64,000 nucleotides of DNA, taken from Streptococcus suis. Its GTDB lineage: Bacteria > Bacillota > Bacilli > Lactobacillales > Streptococcaceae. The notes under the pieces were generated by a model. That model was not told the DNA's origin and searched no databases. It worked only from the letters and a program-made list of their open reading frames with translations. Each line of letters begins with the position of its first letter. Positions within the stretch are counted from its first letter, which is position 1. Location: contig JAKTNK010000003.1 of NCBI GenBank assembly GCA_029593465.1, positions 1 through 64,000 of the forward strand, read 5' to 3'. A program made the translations under genes and the position numbers. This document shows positions 9,355 through 19,551 of this stretch, one piece after another.

Positions 9355-10421
9355 TATTTTTCAACCCTTTCTTTGCCGAATTTTTGTGAAATTTTGTGAT
9401 GCAAATCTTGAATCATTTTCGGTTTTTCAACTTTTGGTGCATCTGGGTGAAGGAGCCAGGTTTTTGCCCAGTGATTGTCATTGACCTGGAACCTAGGGGC
9501 TTCTTCTTCAAAATCAATCTGCATCGCATACTGTGACCGCGGCGCAAAGGCATCACCCTTAATTGGTTTATAAAGCGATGGCGGAGCTCCTGGAATAGAG
9601 AAGAGTAGGCCTGTTTCATCCGCTAATTGCGGCAAGCTAGAAAGCAAACTCCAGGTGTAGGGGTGTTTGGGATCGTAGAAGATGTCTTCTACCGTTCCAT
9701 ACTCAACGATATCACCCGCATACATCACGGCGACCTTGTCAGCGATACTGGCAACGACTCCCAAATCATGAGTAATGAAGATCGTTGTAAAACCGTACTC
9801 TGCTTGTAAATCTTTCAAAAGCTTGATGATTTGAGCTTGAATGGTTACATCTAAAGCTGTTGTCGGCTCATCACAGATGAGAATGTCGGGACGACAGGCA
9901 AGTGCGATGGCAATAACAATCCGCTGACGCATCCCACCTGAATATTGGAAGGGGTATTCTTTGAAGCGTTTGGAAGCTTCGGGAATCCCAACACTTTCCA
10001 TATAGGCAATCGCCATTTTCTTCGCTTCAGCCTGTGATTTACCTTGGTGTTTGATAATGACTTCTGTGATTTGGCTTCCAATTGATTTGATGGGATCAAG
10101 AGAGGTCATTGGGTCTTGGAAGATAGTGGCAATCTTGGCACCACGAATAGCTTCCCACTCTTTATGGCTTTTTAGATGCGATAACTCCTGTCCACGATAA
10201 GTGATTGAACCGCTCGCAATACGACCATTGCTTTCAAGCATGCCTGTAAAGGTCTTTGTTAGAACAGATTTCCCTGAACCAGATTCTCCTACAACGGCTA
10301 AGACTTCTCCTTCGATAAGATCAACCGAGACACCACGAATAGCAGTGAGAACACGATCACGCACATCAAATTCAACAACCACATCCTTTGCACTTAAAAT
10401 AACATTATCGGTTTGTTTCAT
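9354..10421 (-). CDS. oppD: oligopeptide ABC transporter ATPase OppD/AmiE (system 2)
   Basis: Second ATPase of the Ami-type importer, 355 residues. It has Walker A GESGSGKS near residue 45, signature [15 protein letters not shown] near 163 and Walker [13 protein letters not shown]. The C-terminal extension ([22 protein letters not shown]) carries the OppD/DppD C-terminal domain. ATAGGAG lies seven bases before the ATG. It follows oppC by eight bases and overlaps oppF by one. Confidence 0.93.
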   Translation of the reverse strand: MKQTDNVILSAKDVVVEFDVRDRVLTAIRGVSVDLIEGEVLAVVGESGSGKSVLTKTFTGMLESNGRIASGSITYRGQELSHLKSHKEWEAIRGAKIATIFQDPMTSLDPIKSIGSQITEVIIKHQGKSQAEAKKMAIAYMESVGIPEASKRFKEYPFQYSGGMRQRIVIAIALACRPDILICDEPTTALDVTIQAQIIKLLKDLQAEYGFTTIFITHDLGVVASIADKVAVMYAGDIVEYGTVEDIFYDPKHPYTWSLLSSLPQLADETGLLFSIPGAPPSLYKPIKGDAFAPRSQYAMQIDFEEEAPRFQVNDNHWAKTWLLHPDAPKVEKPKMIQDLHHKISQKFGKERVEK

Positions 10422-10429
10422 GTTGTCTC

Positions 10430-11356
10430 CTATCTATGCGAACGTGGATCGCTGGCATCTGCAAGATTTTGTCCAACGATATAGAGTGGTAGGGATACCA
10501 GAATTAAGGTTGTCAACGGTATCCAGAAAAGGTAGGCATTGTCTGTCAAATAAGTTGAATAATTCGAGATGAGGCGTCCTAGACTAGGCTCTGAAATAGG
10601 GAGACCAAGACCAAAGAAGGATAAGAAGGCTTCATAAGAGATATACACTGGTAGCATCTGGCTTACCATGGTCATGATAACCGAAACCAACTGTGGCAAC
10701 AAGTTTTTGACAACAATTTTAGTCATGGGAGTACCGAGGGTTTGGCTAGCCAAATTGTACTCCAAATCACGATAGCGCATCACTTGGACACGAATGCTAT
10801 AAGCAATCCCTAACCAACCCGTCACACAAAAGGCAAAAATGAGGTTCCAAAAGCCCGCTCCGATTGAATAAGTTAGTACAATAACAATCAATAAGAATGG
10901 AATATTGGAGATGACATTGTAAACTTCTAACATAATACGGTCAAAACTTTTCGAAACACCCCAAATACCACCAATCACCACACCGATAACCGTATTGATA
11001 AAGGTTGCAATGACTGAGATTAAAATGGAATTTCTAGCCCCATACCAGACACCATCAAAAAGGGACTGACCATTTTTATCCGTACCAAACCAATACTCAC
11101 TATTGGGCCAAATAAATCGCTTTGAAAAATCATTGATATTGCTAACATCCCTAAAATCATAATTAGCAAACATTGGGTAAATAAAGCTCATCAAAATAAC
11201 TGCTGTTAGAATGGCTAACATGACAAAGGTTGATTTTTTAGCAAAAAATTGCCTAAAAACTGATTTCCAATAGGAATAGGCTGGCGAATCAATGACTTCT
11301 GCTGCAGAGGTATCCAACTCTACAAATGTGAATTTACTTTTATCGATTTGAGTCAT
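10430..11356 (-). CDS. oppC: oligopeptide ABC transporter permease OppC/AmiD (system 2)
   Basis: Membrane permease of the second importer, 308 residues, matching the streptococcal AmiD/OppC size. The N-terminal cytoplasmic tail is followed by a first membrane span ([15 protein letters not shown]), a loop containing [15 protein letters not shown], and the BPD fold with an EAA loop near [27 protein letters not shown] precedes the start, which overlaps the oppB stop (TAATG). Confidence 0.93.
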   Translation of the reverse strand: MTQIDKSKFTFVELDTSAAEVIDSPAYSYWKSVFRQFFAKKSTFVMLAILTAVILMSFIYPMFANYDFRDVSNINDFSKRFIWPNSEYWFGTDKNGQSLFDGVWYGARNSILISVIATFINTVIGVVIGGIWGVSKSFDRIMLEVYNVISNIPFLLIVIVLTYSIGAGFWNLIFAFCVTGWLGIAYSIRVQVMRYRDLEYNLASQTLGTPMTKIVVKNLLPQLVSVIMTMVSQMLPVYISYEAFLSFFGLGLPISEPSLGRLISNYSTYLTDNAYLFWIPLTTLILVSLPLYIVGQNLADASDPRSHR

Positions 11357-12855
11357 TATTTACCTCCTTTTGAAGTCAATCGAATACGTGGGTCAAAAAT
11401 GGTCATTAGGATATCACCTAGTAGCAATGAAAAGACAGATACGACTGTAAAGATAAAGACTAGACCAACCACCATTGAGTTATTAGCTGCCCGAACAGAG
11501 TCTATTAGCATTTTACCCATTCCTGGAAAAGCAAAAATGGTTTCTGTCAGAGTTGCTCCGACAATTGTCATAGCAATAGAGCTTGGGATACCATTGGAAA
11601 TCGGTACCATAGCATTTTTAAAGAGATGCTTTTGTGAGATTTCTGCCTCTGAGAGCCCTTTTGCTCTGGCAAAACGGACGTAATCACTGGCTTGCTGGTC
11701 AACCATATACCGACGGAACCAAATCACAATGCCAGGGACACTGAGAATCCCCAAAACAAGCGCTGGCAATACGTATGATAGAGGGCTTGAGGCCCCTAAC
11801 GTTGGGAAACTATCTGGTAAGCCTAGACTAGATCCGACGGAACGAATGATGTAAATCAGGGCAATGCTTGGTAGGGCAAGCATAAGGCTCATTGCACCTG
11901 TTGATAACCGATCAAACCAAGTATCTTTATAACGAGACATCAACATTCCAATAGGTAGCCCTACCACATAAGCCACCAAAACACCAATAATTCCTATTAT
12001 GAAAGAATTCTCCAACATCGATGGTTCGCTAAAATTGTTCTGAGTAGCGGTATAGGCATCATCTTTGCCGAAATTACGTTTGGCTTGTGAGTCAGCTTTA
12101 TCTGGCGATAGGTAGGTCCTTGAAGTCATATCGATAGCTGAATGCCTTGTCCTGCCATTGGGGAAGGTCACTTCACTTTGCACGGTTTTTCCTTGTTTTT
12201 GTGTGATGACTCTGGTAACGGGCTGATTAGCATAGGTTGGGTAGGAACGTCCCAAATTAAGGGTCACAATATTTTGGTGTACAAACGGGAAATTATGATT
12301 CACATACAGTAAGTATTTATGATAAGTTCCAGAACCAACTAAGGCTGGACCAACAGATGGGTCGTTCTCAAAACGAACATAGCGTGGCAAATCAGGATTG
12401 GAGGCATCTTTGACCTTCCATGGATGATCAATCACAATCAAGTTCGAATAAAAATGCCAAACCCGCTCAAAAATAGAGATGTTACGCGTGGCATAAAAGG
12501 CCTTACTTTCCTTAAATTGATGTAATTGCCAATGGCCTCCCTTTGCTGCTAAAAAGTCTTGGTAGATTTTTTTATTAGCAGCAGTCGGCGTTGTGGTCAC
12601 CTCTTTATAGGTCTTAGAGGCTTCATTTTGTAACTCCTTAGAGGTCAGATAGTCAATGTAACCCATTCGCTCGAAAATAGTATTTTCATAATCCGATTTT
12701 TTATCGGGTGTGGTCACCATTTTATTGTAGTTAGGGTCATTTTTAAAAATCAATTTTTTCGGCACCAAGGTATAGACGATTCCATAAACCACGGTCGTTA
12801 CCAAAAAAATAGAGACCAAGGACCGCAAAATACGCATTAAGATATATTTTTTCAT
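11356..12855 (-). CDS. oppB: oligopeptide ABC transporter permease OppB/AmiC (system 2), long form
   Basis: Permease with an unusual architecture for OppB. A first membrane span lies at about residues 8-30. A large extracytoplasmic insertion of about 240 residues follows, and then the usual permease core from about residue 275 with an EAA loop ([20 protein letters not shown]). The 499-residue length matches AmiC/OppB of streptococci and differs sharply from the 304-residue OppB of system 1. I start it at ATG 12855 (MKKYILMR) because GGAGAG lies just upstream; the TTG at 12867 includes that ribosome site in the protein. Confidence 0.93.
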   Translation of the reverse strand: MKKYILMRILRSLVSIFLVTTVVYGIVYTLVPKKLIFKNDPNYNKMVTTPDKKSDYENTIFERMGYIDYLTSKELQNEASKTYKEVTTTPTAANKKIYQDFLAAKGGHWQLHQFKESKAFYATRNISIFERVWHFYSNLIVIDHPWKVKDASNPDLPRYVRFENDPSVGPALVGSGTYHKYLLYVNHNFPFVHQNIVTLNLGRSYPTYANQPVTRVITQKQGKTVQSEVTFPNGRTRHSAIDMTSRTYLSPDKADSQAKRNFGKDDAYTATQNNFSEPSMLENSFIIGIIGVLVAYVVGLPIGMLMSRYKDTWFDRLSTGAMSLMLALPSIALIYIIRSVGSSLGLPDSFPTLGASSPLSYVLPALVLGILSVPGIVIWFRRYMVDQQASDYVRFARAKGLSEAEISQKHLFKNAMVPISNGIPSSIAMTIVGATLTETIFAFPGMGKMLIDSVRAANNSMVVGLVFIFTVVSVFSLLLGDILMTIFDPRIRLTSKGGK

Positions 12856-12879
12856 TTTTCTCTCCAAAACTTGAAAGAA

Positions 12880-12902
12880 CTTTCTCTTTTTGCGAGAGAA
12901 AG
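12880..12902 (-). terminator. stem-loop between oppA and oppB (system 2)
   Basis: CTTTCTCT (12880-12887) pairs with AGAGAAAG (12895-12902) around a 7-base loop. On the minus strand it is followed only by TTCTTTC, so it is probably a weak terminator or an RNA-stabilising element after oppA. Confidence 0.5.
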
Positions 12903-12924
12903 CCCTTTTCTTGTCTACTAAGCT

Positions 12925-14901
12925 TTATTTTGCTACGTGTTCAGCTAATTCTTTGGTTGCTTCTTCATTTGAAGCTTCACGTTTTTCTTGCCATTCTTTT
13001 AAAGCTTTTTGGTACTGCTTGGCTGTCACAGGTTCATCTTGAAGCTCGAGATATTTGTAAACAGTAGTGCTACCACCTTTATCACCAACCCATGCAAATG
13101 GACCTGTGAAAGGCACAATACGTGTCACACGAGGTGTTCCACCTAATGACTGCACCGGTATCACCAAAGCACTATCCGTTAACCAAGCTTGTGCCTTCGC
13201 ATACTCTTTATAGCGTGCATCAAGATCATCTGTAATAGCTGATGCTTTATCGAGCTGTGCTTGATAGCTATCTAAACCAACCTGATGGACAGCCGCTTGA
13301 TCTTTGACATCGATACCTAAACGCATCGTTGATGCAGCACTTTCTGATGTTGAGAAAATATCAAGGTAAGATGATGGATCAAGATAGTCTGGTGTCCAAC
13401 CTGAGAGGTCAATATCATAGTCCATTTGCTGTGCTGACTCTGCGTTATAAGTAGCTGCTAACGCTTCTTCCTCTGGTTTTTCGATAATGTTGATTTGAAC
13501 ATTGTCCTTACCAAGGTTAGCTTCTACTGACTGCTTAAATGATTTCCATTGTTGCAAGCCAATCTCATAGGTTTGAGACGTCACTACATCAAGTTGGATA
13601 GGGTATTGAACGTCACTGCCAAGGGCTGCTTTAGCTTTTTCAAGTTCTGCTTTGGCTTTTTCTGGATTATAAAGACCATCTTGAGCGTCTTTGAGGTCAA
13701 CATCTTTCCACTGATCTCCTAGAGCATCCAACTCTGTCTTGACAACATCTCCAAAATCTTTTCCACCAACTTGAACAAACGTCGGTGGCACCAGTGTGTT
13801 GCGAAGAGATTTGTCCTTACCTTCTTCACCCACAGATTGAGAGTTCCATGATGCACGATCGAAGGCAAATGTGACCGCTTGACGGAAATCTTTGTTTTGA
13901 AGCGCTGCTTTCGTATCTTCAAATTGCTCTGGTGTTTTCTTCGTCAACTTCTTAGCTGTACGGTTAACATTAAAGAAGTACATGTAAGTTGTCGAATTTT
14001 GTTGGCTATAATAGATGTTCTTGCCAAACTCTTTGCTTGCCGTCTTGTAGCTTGGTTGATTTGGGTAGAGACGAGCAACGCTATAGGTCCCTTCTTTAAA
14101 CTTGTTGAATAAAGAATCTGGGTCTGACCCATCAGAGTAAGTCAACTTAACGTTTTGGATATGAACATTGTCAGCATCCCAATAATCATCATTTTTAGTC
14201 ATTTCGATAGATGACTTAGAAGTAATTGCGCTTAGCTTATAAGCACCGTTGTATAGAAGGGATGAAGGATCTGTTGGAGTACCGAAGTCTTTTCCTTTAG
14301 ACTTGAGGAATTCGGCATTGACTGGGAAGAGAATACCGTAGGTTGTCTTTGAATTCCAAAAACTTTCTGGTTTGTTAAGCGTGTACTGAACAGTATACTT
14401 GTCGAGCGCTTTAACCCCAACTTCACTAAAATCTTTAACTTTTCCGTCAAGGTAATCTTTTAACCCTTTGACAGAATCTTGAACAACATAAAGGGCATTT
14501 GCTTTGCTATCTGCGGCATGCTTTAGACCAGTCACAAAGTCCTGTGCTGTGACTTTGGCATACTCCTCACCATCAGCTGTATACCAATAGACATCATCAC
14601 GTAATTTATAAGTATAGGTCAGACCATCCTTTGAAACGGTCCAATCTTTTGCCAATGATGGCACCAAATTACCATAACGGTCATTTTCTAGGAGACCATC
14701 TACAAAGTTAGATGTCAAATCAGCTACCCCAGCAGAATTTGCTATGATGTAGTCTAAGGTTGTAGGATCAGATACGTAAACATAGCTATAAGACATGTCC
14801 TCAGATTTTTTAGCACTTGATTTGTTTCCACAAGCAGCAAGTACTGACACTGACAAGAGCGTCACACCTGCTACTGCAAGCAATCGACCTTTAGTTGTCA
14901 T
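12925..14901 (-). CDS. oppA: oligopeptide-binding lipoprotein OppA/AmiA (system 2)
   Basis: Extracellular peptide receptor of the Ami-type importer. The mature start is at MTTKGRLL: a signal peptide with lipobox LAAC ending at Cys24, then a Lys/Ser-rich linker and an SBP_bac_5 domain. The 658-residue size fits streptococcal OppA/AmiA. The earlier in-frame start at 14991 would run through the promoter; ATG 14901 has AGAGGTGA upstream. In related streptococci this receptor delivers nutritional peptides and signalling peptides (Rgg/SHP, ComRS); that role here is inferred from the family. Confidence 0.94.
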   Translation of the reverse strand: MTTKGRLLAVAGVTLLSVSVLAACGNKSSAKKSEDMSYSYVYVSDPTTLDYIIANSAGVADLTSNFVDGLLENDRYGNLVPSLAKDWTVSKDGLTYTYKLRDDVYWYTADGEEYAKVTAQDFVTGLKHAADSKANALYVVQDSVKGLKDYLDGKVKDFSEVGVKALDKYTVQYTLNKPESFWNSKTTYGILFPVNAEFLKSKGKDFGTPTDPSSLLYNGAYKLSAITSKSSIEMTKNDDYWDADNVHIQNVKLTYSDGSDPDSLFNKFKEGTYSVARLYPNQPSYKTASKEFGKNIYYSQQNSTTYMYFFNVNRTAKKLTKKTPEQFEDTKAALQNKDFRQAVTFAFDRASWNSQSVGEEGKDKSLRNTLVPPTFVQVGGKDFGDVVKTELDALGDQWKDVDLKDAQDGLYNPEKAKAELEKAKAALGSDVQYPIQLDVVTSQTYEIGLQQWKSFKQSVEANLGKDNVQINIIEKPEEEALAATYNAESAQQMDYDIDLSGWTPDYLDPSSYLDIFSTSESAASTMRLGIDVKDQAAVHQVGLDSYQAQLDKASAITDDLDARYKEYAKAQAWLTDSALVIPVQSLGGTPRVTRIVPFTGPFAWVGDKGGSTTVYKYLELQDEPVTAKQYQKALKEWQEKREASNEEATKELAEHVAK

Positions 14902-14959
14902 AAAGTCACCTCTATTTATTTTTTTGTTATTAAACCAATAAAAGTAATGATTTAAACCT

Positions 14960-14968
14960 ATTCTACCA
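14960..14968 (-). promoter_or_regulatory. oppA (system 2) promoter
   Basis: On the minus strand TGGTAGAAT is an extended -10, 59 bases before the start codon, in an AT-rich divergent region shared with dacA. Confidence 0.6.
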
Positions 14969-15061
14969 CAATTTATATTAAAAAAAAGCATTTATTCAGA
15001 AAATTGTTCGGATTGAATGCGTTTGCTTGTACTTTATGTCATATTTCATAACACTAAAATA

Positions 15062-15070
15062 TGTTATAAT
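15062..15070 (+). promoter_or_regulatory. dacA promoter, extended -10
   Basis: TGTTATAAT lies 24 bases before the dacA ATG. The predicted transcript has a leader of only about 18 bases. The AAGGA at 15076-15080 is 14 bases from the ATG, so ribosome loading looks weak. Confidence 0.65.
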
Positions 15071-15094
15071 TAGGAAAAGGACATTCTTCTAGAC

Positions 15095-16345
15095 ATGATT
15101 ATGAAAAAAACAATTCTATTTTTAAGCTTGTTGACTAGCTTTGTCACGCCGAGTGTCAAAGCTGCTGACTTTAAAGCCAAAGCTGAGCATGCCATTGCTA
15201 TCGAAGCTAACACTGGTAAAATTTTATATGAAAAAGATGCGACAACACCTGATGCTATCGCCTCTATCACCAAAATTTTAACGGCATATCTGGTCTACCA
15301 GGAAATCGACAAGGGACGCTTGAATTGGAATACTGAGATTACTATTTCCGATTATCCCTATCAATTAACCGTTAATCCTGAGGCTAGCAACGTGCCTATG
15401 GAAGCTAGACGATACACGGTTAAAGATTTAATCAATGCTACCATGGTTGCTAGCGCTAACAGTGCCGCTATCGCTTTGGCAGAACATATCGCTGGTAGTG
15501 AGCCCCAGTTTGTCGATATGATGTCCCAACAATTAAAGGATTGGGGCATTACTGATGCCAAACTCGTCAATGCCTCTGGTCTTAACAATGAGTTTTTGGG
15601 GGACAACATCTATCCTGGCTCTCAAAAAACGGATGAGAACATGATGAGTGCCAAGGACGTGGCTATCATTGCACAGCACGTTATCAAGGATTACCCTGAC
15701 TTAATCCAGGTGAGTCAGCAAGCCCGCGCCAACTTTGATGGAACCACAATGGTAAATCACAATGCCATGCTAAAAGACCGACCGCTCTACCGTTCTGGAG
15801 TCGATGGCTTAAAAACGGGAACTACGAAAAAAGCAGGTGCTTCCTTCGTAGCAACCGCTACCGAAAATGGAATGCGCATCATCACCGTTATCCTTAACGC
15901 TGATAACGATGATAACGATGATATGGCAAGGTTTAAGGTCACCAACGAGCTCCTGGATTACATTGCCAAACATTATGAAATGAAAACCATCCTAAAAAAA
16001 GGACAGGTTCTCAAAAACAGTCGCGTCAAAATCCTAGATGGCAAACAGCTCTCAGTTAAGGTGGTCGCTGCGAATGATTTAAGAGCAGTTCAACCCATTA
16101 ACCAAGCAGTAACCGCACACTTCACCTCAAACCAGACAGAGCTAGTGGCACCCGTCAAGGTCAATCAAAAGGTCGGTGACTTTATCGTCTCAGATAAGTA
16201 CCTCGTCGGCGATGGCTACTTGGAAGAGCCGCCAAGAGTCGCTGCACAAACGAAAAAAGGCGTTGAACGCAGTTTCTTTTTAAAGGTTTGGTGGAATCGT
16301 CTTGTAACTTATGTTAATGACCACCTATACAAAAAAGCTCGCTAA
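15095..16345 (+). CDS. dacA: D-alanyl-D-alanine carboxypeptidase (low-molecular-weight PBP)
   Basis: Secreted, membrane-attached serine peptidase that removes the terminal D-Ala from peptidoglycan stem peptides and is a penicillin target. All three active-site motifs are present: S57-I-T-K60, S120-A-N122 and K240-T-G242. The N-terminal signal peptide is about 23 residues (cleavage near VKA-AD). The C-terminal PBP5-type domain ends in an amphipathic helix (FFLKVWWNRLV) that normally anchors the protein to the membrane. At 416 residues it is full length. It is divergent from oppA and convergent with sufB. Confidence 0.95.
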   Translation: MIMKKTILFLSLLTSFVTPSVKAADFKAKAEHAIAIEANTGKILYEKDATTPDAIASITKILTAYLVYQEIDKGRLNWNTEITISDYPYQLTVNPEASNVPMEARRYTVKDLINATMVASANSAAIALAEHIAGSEPQFVDMMSQQLKDWGITDAKLVNASGLNNEFLGDNIYPGSQKTDENMMSAKDVAIIAQHVIKDYPDLIQVSQQARANFDGTTMVNHNAMLKDRPLYRSGVDGLKTGTTKKAGASFVATATENGMRIITVILNADNDDNDDMARFKVTNELLDYIAKHYEMKTILKKGQVLKNSRVKILDGKQLSVKVVAANDLRAVQPINQAVTAHFTSNQTELVAPVKVNQKVGDFIVSDKYLVGDGYLEEPPRVAAQTKKGVERSFFLKVWWNRLVTYVNDHLYKKAR

Positions 16346-16359
16346 ACAGCGGGCTTTTT
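16332..16359 (+). terminator. dacA terminator
   Basis: A 12-bp stem (16332-16343 with 16348-16359, one G-U pair, 4-base loop) overlaps the dacA stop codon and ends in TTTTT. Its symmetry may also serve the convergent suf operon. Confidence 0.88.
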
Positions 16360-16377
16360 GAGTATCTCTCAACTGAC

Positions 16378-17787
16378 TTATCCGACTGAGCCTTCCATCT
16401 CGTAAGCAATCAAACGGTTTAGCTCGACAGCATATTCCATCGGCAATTCTTTGGTAAAGGGCTCTACAAAGCCCATCACAATCATCTCTGTCGCCTCACT
16501 CTCGGACAAGCCGCGGCTCATGAGATAGTAGAGCTGTTCTTCTGAGATTTTTGAAACCTTGGCTTCATGCTCCAAAGCAACTTGGGAATTGTGGATTTCA
16601 TTAAATGGAATCGTGTCAGACTTTGAAATGTCATCCATCAAGATGGTGTCACACTCAATGTGACTGACTGATTTTTTAGACTTTTTATTAAAGGTCACCT
16701 GTCCTCGGTAATCGACCTTACCGCCGCTTTTCGCAATGGATTTAGACACAATGGAAGACGACGTATGAGGGGCGTTATGAATCATCTTGGCACCTGTATC
16801 CTGGTGTTGACCCTTATTGGCAAAGGCAATGGATAACATAGTCCCACGCGCACCCTCGCCATCCAAATAGACCGATGGGTACTTCATCGTTGTCTTAGCA
16901 CCAAGGTTACCATCAATCCACTCAACCGTTGCATTTTTAAGGGCTTTGGCACGCTTGGTTACCAAGTTATAGACATTGTCCGACCAGTTTTGAATCGTGG
17001 TGTAACGCATGTAAGCCCCTTCGAGAGAAAAAATCTCAACAATGGCAGCATGCAGACTGTTGGATGAGTAGGTCGGTGCCGTACACCCTTCAACGTAATG
17101 CACACTGGCTCCCTCATCAACGATGATTAAGGTACGTTCAAACTGACCAGTATTTTCATTATTGATACGGAAATATGTCTGCAAGGGGATATCACACTTA
17201 ACTCCCTTGGGAACGTAGATGAAGGTTCCGCCTGACCACACGGCAGAGTTTAGGGCGGCTAATTTGTTATCCGTTGGGGGAACGAGTTTCGCAAAGTACT
17301 GTTTGAAGAGGTCAGGATACTCTTTTAGGGCTGAGTCGGTATCGGTAAAAATAATCCCCAGTTTTTCGAATTCTTCTTTCATGTTGTGGTAAACCACTTC
17401 AGATTCATACTGTGCTGAGGCACCAGCTAGGTAAGCACGCTCCGCCTGTGGAATACCGATACGTTCGAAGGTTTCTTTTATCTTTTCTGGCACATCGTCC
17501 CAAGAACGAGCTGGCTTGTCAGACGGTTTTTGATAGTAAATAATATCATCAAAGTTAATATCTGATAAATCTGGTCCCCATTCTTGCATGGGCATCTTAT
17601 TGAAGGTTTCAAGGGACTTGAGTCGAAAATCTAACATCCACTCTGGCTCTCCCTTGGCAGCCGATAATTCGCGGACGACTTCTTCGCTAAGGCCTTTTCC
17701 GGTGGATAAGATTGGTTCGACATCATCATGAAAACCAAACTTGTACTCACCTAGGTCAATCGGTTTTGGTTCTACTTTTTCAGACAT
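16378..17787 (-). CDS. sufB: Fe-S cluster scaffold subunit SufB
   Basis: Core of the SufBCD scaffold on which iron-sulfur clusters are assembled. The 469-residue protein is full length, with the SufB/SufD beta-helix and conserved segments such as [24 protein letters not shown] and the C-terminal [19 protein letters not shown]. It is the last gene of the operon, after sufU. AGAAAGGA precedes the ATG. In S. pyogenes-like genomes the same operon order places sufB last. Confidence 0.95.
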   Translation of the reverse strand: MSEKVEPKPIDLGEYKFGFHDDVEPILSTGKGLSEEVVRELSAAKGEPEWMLDFRLKSLETFNKMPMQEWGPDLSDINFDDIIYYQKPSDKPARSWDDVPEKIKETFERIGIPQAERAYLAGASAQYESEVVYHNMKEEFEKLGIIFTDTDSALKEYPDLFKQYFAKLVPPTDNKLAALNSAVWSGGTFIYVPKGVKCDIPLQTYFRINNENTGQFERTLIIVDEGASVHYVEGCTAPTYSSNSLHAAIVEIFSLEGAYMRYTTIQNWSDNVYNLVTKRAKALKNATVEWIDGNLGAKTTMKYPSVYLDGEGARGTMLSIAFANKGQHQDTGAKMIHNAPHTSSSIVSKSIAKSGGKVDYRGQVTFNKKSKKSVSHIECDTILMDDISKSDTIPFNEIHNSQVALEHEAKVSKISEEQLYYLMSRGLSESEATEMIVMGFVEPFTKELPMEYAVELNRLIAYEMEGSVG

Positions 17788-17866
17788 GTTCTGTCCTTTC
17801 TGTTAACAAATCGTAACGACTCCCTTGCCTCTATGATTAGTTTTGAGGCATGGGGATTTATCGTTT

Positions 17867-18316
17867 TTAGTCAAGTGTTTTAAGATTGTTTGAGGGTGCT
17901 AAAGCTTCTTTTAGAGCATTCCAAGAGAGGGTCGCACATTTGATGCGTTGGGGGAACTGAGCCACACCTGCCATCATAGCGGCATCTCCTAGCTCATCCA
18001 CTGAGCCATCAGACTGACCTTGTACCATTTCGGAGAACAATAGCCCTAGGTCCTGCGCTTCCTTTATAGTCTTGTTCAAGACCGCATCGGTCATCATGCT
18101 GGCTGAGGCGGTTGAGATAGCGCAGCCATGCCCTGAGAAGGCTATATCAGTGATAACCCCTTCTGTCACTTGGACCGTTAAGCTAATGACATCTCCGCAG
18201 GTTGGATTGTTGAGTTGAATGGCTTTGACCCCTTCGAGTTGCCCAAAATGATGAGGGTGCTTGGAATGCTCTGTTATGAGGGTCATGTAAAGACGGTTTA
18301 AACTAGAAAGTCCCAT
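17867..18316 (-). CDS. sufU: SufU, sulfur/zinc-dependent sulfur transfer protein
   Basis: SufU receives persulfide sulfur from SufS for cluster assembly. The 149-residue protein has the three conserved cysteines in NPTCGD, GHGCAIS and the late KCATLSW, with the Gram-positive insertion between the second and third. I start it at ATG 18316 (MGLSSL), seven bases after AAAGGAG. It overlaps the end of sufS by 14 bases, which suggests coupled translation. Confidence 0.93.
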   Translation of the reverse strand: MGLSSLNRLYMTLITEHSKHPHHFGQLEGVKAIQLNNPTCGDVISLTVQVTEGVITDIAFSGHGCAISTASASMMTDAVLNKTIKEAQDLGLLFSEMVQGQSDGSVDELGDAAMMAGVAQFPQRIKCATLSWNALKEALAPSNNLKTLD

Positions 18317-19529
18317 TGAAAAACTCCTTTGCCGCAATCAAAGCCGCAATCAAACGATCACAGTCTTCATAGGTGTTGTAGGCGTAAAAACTAGCCCGCA
18401 AGGTGGAGAATTGCCCCAAATAGCGTAACAGCGGTTGGGCGCAATGATGACCTGCTCGAACAGCAACTCCCTCGTAGTCCAAGGCGGTAGCGACATCATG
18501 CGGGTGGAGATTGTCGATATTAAAAGCAATCAGACCGATGTGGTCCTCACTAGCTGAAGAACCATATACCGTCACACCCTCAATGGCAGTCAACTTTGGC
18601 AGCGTATAAGCAACCAAATCCTGGACATGACGGTGGACATTGGTCATGCCAAGATCACTCAAGTAATCGATGGCGGCCCCCAGTCCAATTGCCCCTGCAA
18701 TATTTGGTGTTCCTGCTTCAAATTTCCAAGGAATGCTTGCCCAAGTTGAGGACTGCTCCTCCACAACATCAATCATCTCCCCACCAAATTCCACTGGTGG
18801 CATCTGCTCAAGAAGAGCTTCTTTGGCATAAAGGACACCTATCCCTGTCGGTCCCATCATCTTATGCCCTGAAAAAGCGTAAAAATCGCAATCCAAATCA
18901 CTAACATCCACAGGTAGATGGGGTACTGCTTGCGCACCATCTACTACCATATAAGCTCCCACTTGGTGGGCGAGCTGGGTCAGGGCTTTGATAGGATTTA
19001 GACAACCTAGGACATTGGAGACGTGGGCCATACTGACAAATCTCGTTTTTTCAGATAGCTTCTCTTGGACTTCAGTATAGTCAAGCACGCCATCCTTTAG
19101 GTAAACATAGACTAGCTCTGCCCCTGTTTGGCGACAGACTTCCTGCCAGGGAACTAGGTTAGCATGATGTTCCATGATTGAAATCAGAACCTGATCCTTT
19201 GGTTTCAAGATGGTCTTAGCAAACGCTATCACCCAGTTAAGACTGGTTGTTGTTCCTCGTGTAAACAGGATATTGCTCGCTGACGGAGCCTTGATAAAGT
19301 CAGCCACCTTTTGACGGCTTGCCTCATACTGTTGAGTAGCTCTGTCTGCCAAGGTGTAAACGCCTCGGTGGACATTGGCGTTGTCCTTTTGATAATAAGC
19401 CATAATGGCATCTAACACTGGCTGTGGCTTTTGACTGGTGGCAGCGTTATCGAGATAGACTAGCGACTCACCGTTTACCTGCTGATTGAATATTGGAAAG
19501 TCCTTTCGGATTTGCTTGGGGTCAAACAC
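18303..19529 (-). CDS. sufS: cysteine desulfurase SufS
   Basis: PLP enzyme that extracts sulfur from L-cysteine as an enzyme persulfide. The PLP lysine is in FSGHKMMGPTG and the persulfide cysteine in RAGHHCAQPLL near the C-terminus. I place the start at GTG 19529: AGAGGTGA sits just upstream and the product is 408 residues, the usual family size. An ATG at 19547 is six codons upstream, but the ribosome site lies inside that reading. It follows sufD closely. Confidence 0.92.
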   Translation of the reverse strand: MFDPKQIRKDFPIFNQQVNGESLVYLDNAATSQKPQPVLDAIMAYYQKDNANVHRGVYTLADRATQQYEASRQKVADFIKAPSASNILFTRGTTTSLNWVIAFAKTILKPKDQVLISIMEHHANLVPWQEVCRQTGAELVYVYLKDGVLDYTEVQEKLSEKTRFVSMAHVSNVLGCLNPIKALTQLAHQVGAYMVVDGAQAVPHLPVDVSDLDCDFYAFSGHKMMGPTGIGVLYAKEALLEQMPPVEFGGEMIDVVEEQSSTWASIPWKFEAGTPNIAGAIGLGAAIDYLSDLGMTNVHRHVQDLVAYTLPKLTAIEGVTVYGSSASEDHIGLIAFNIDNLHPHDVATALDYEGVAVRAGHHCAQPLLRYLGQFSTLRASFYAYNTYEDCDRLIAALIAAKEFFNGTF

Positions 19530-19551
19530 CGTATCACCTCTCAACATATGG

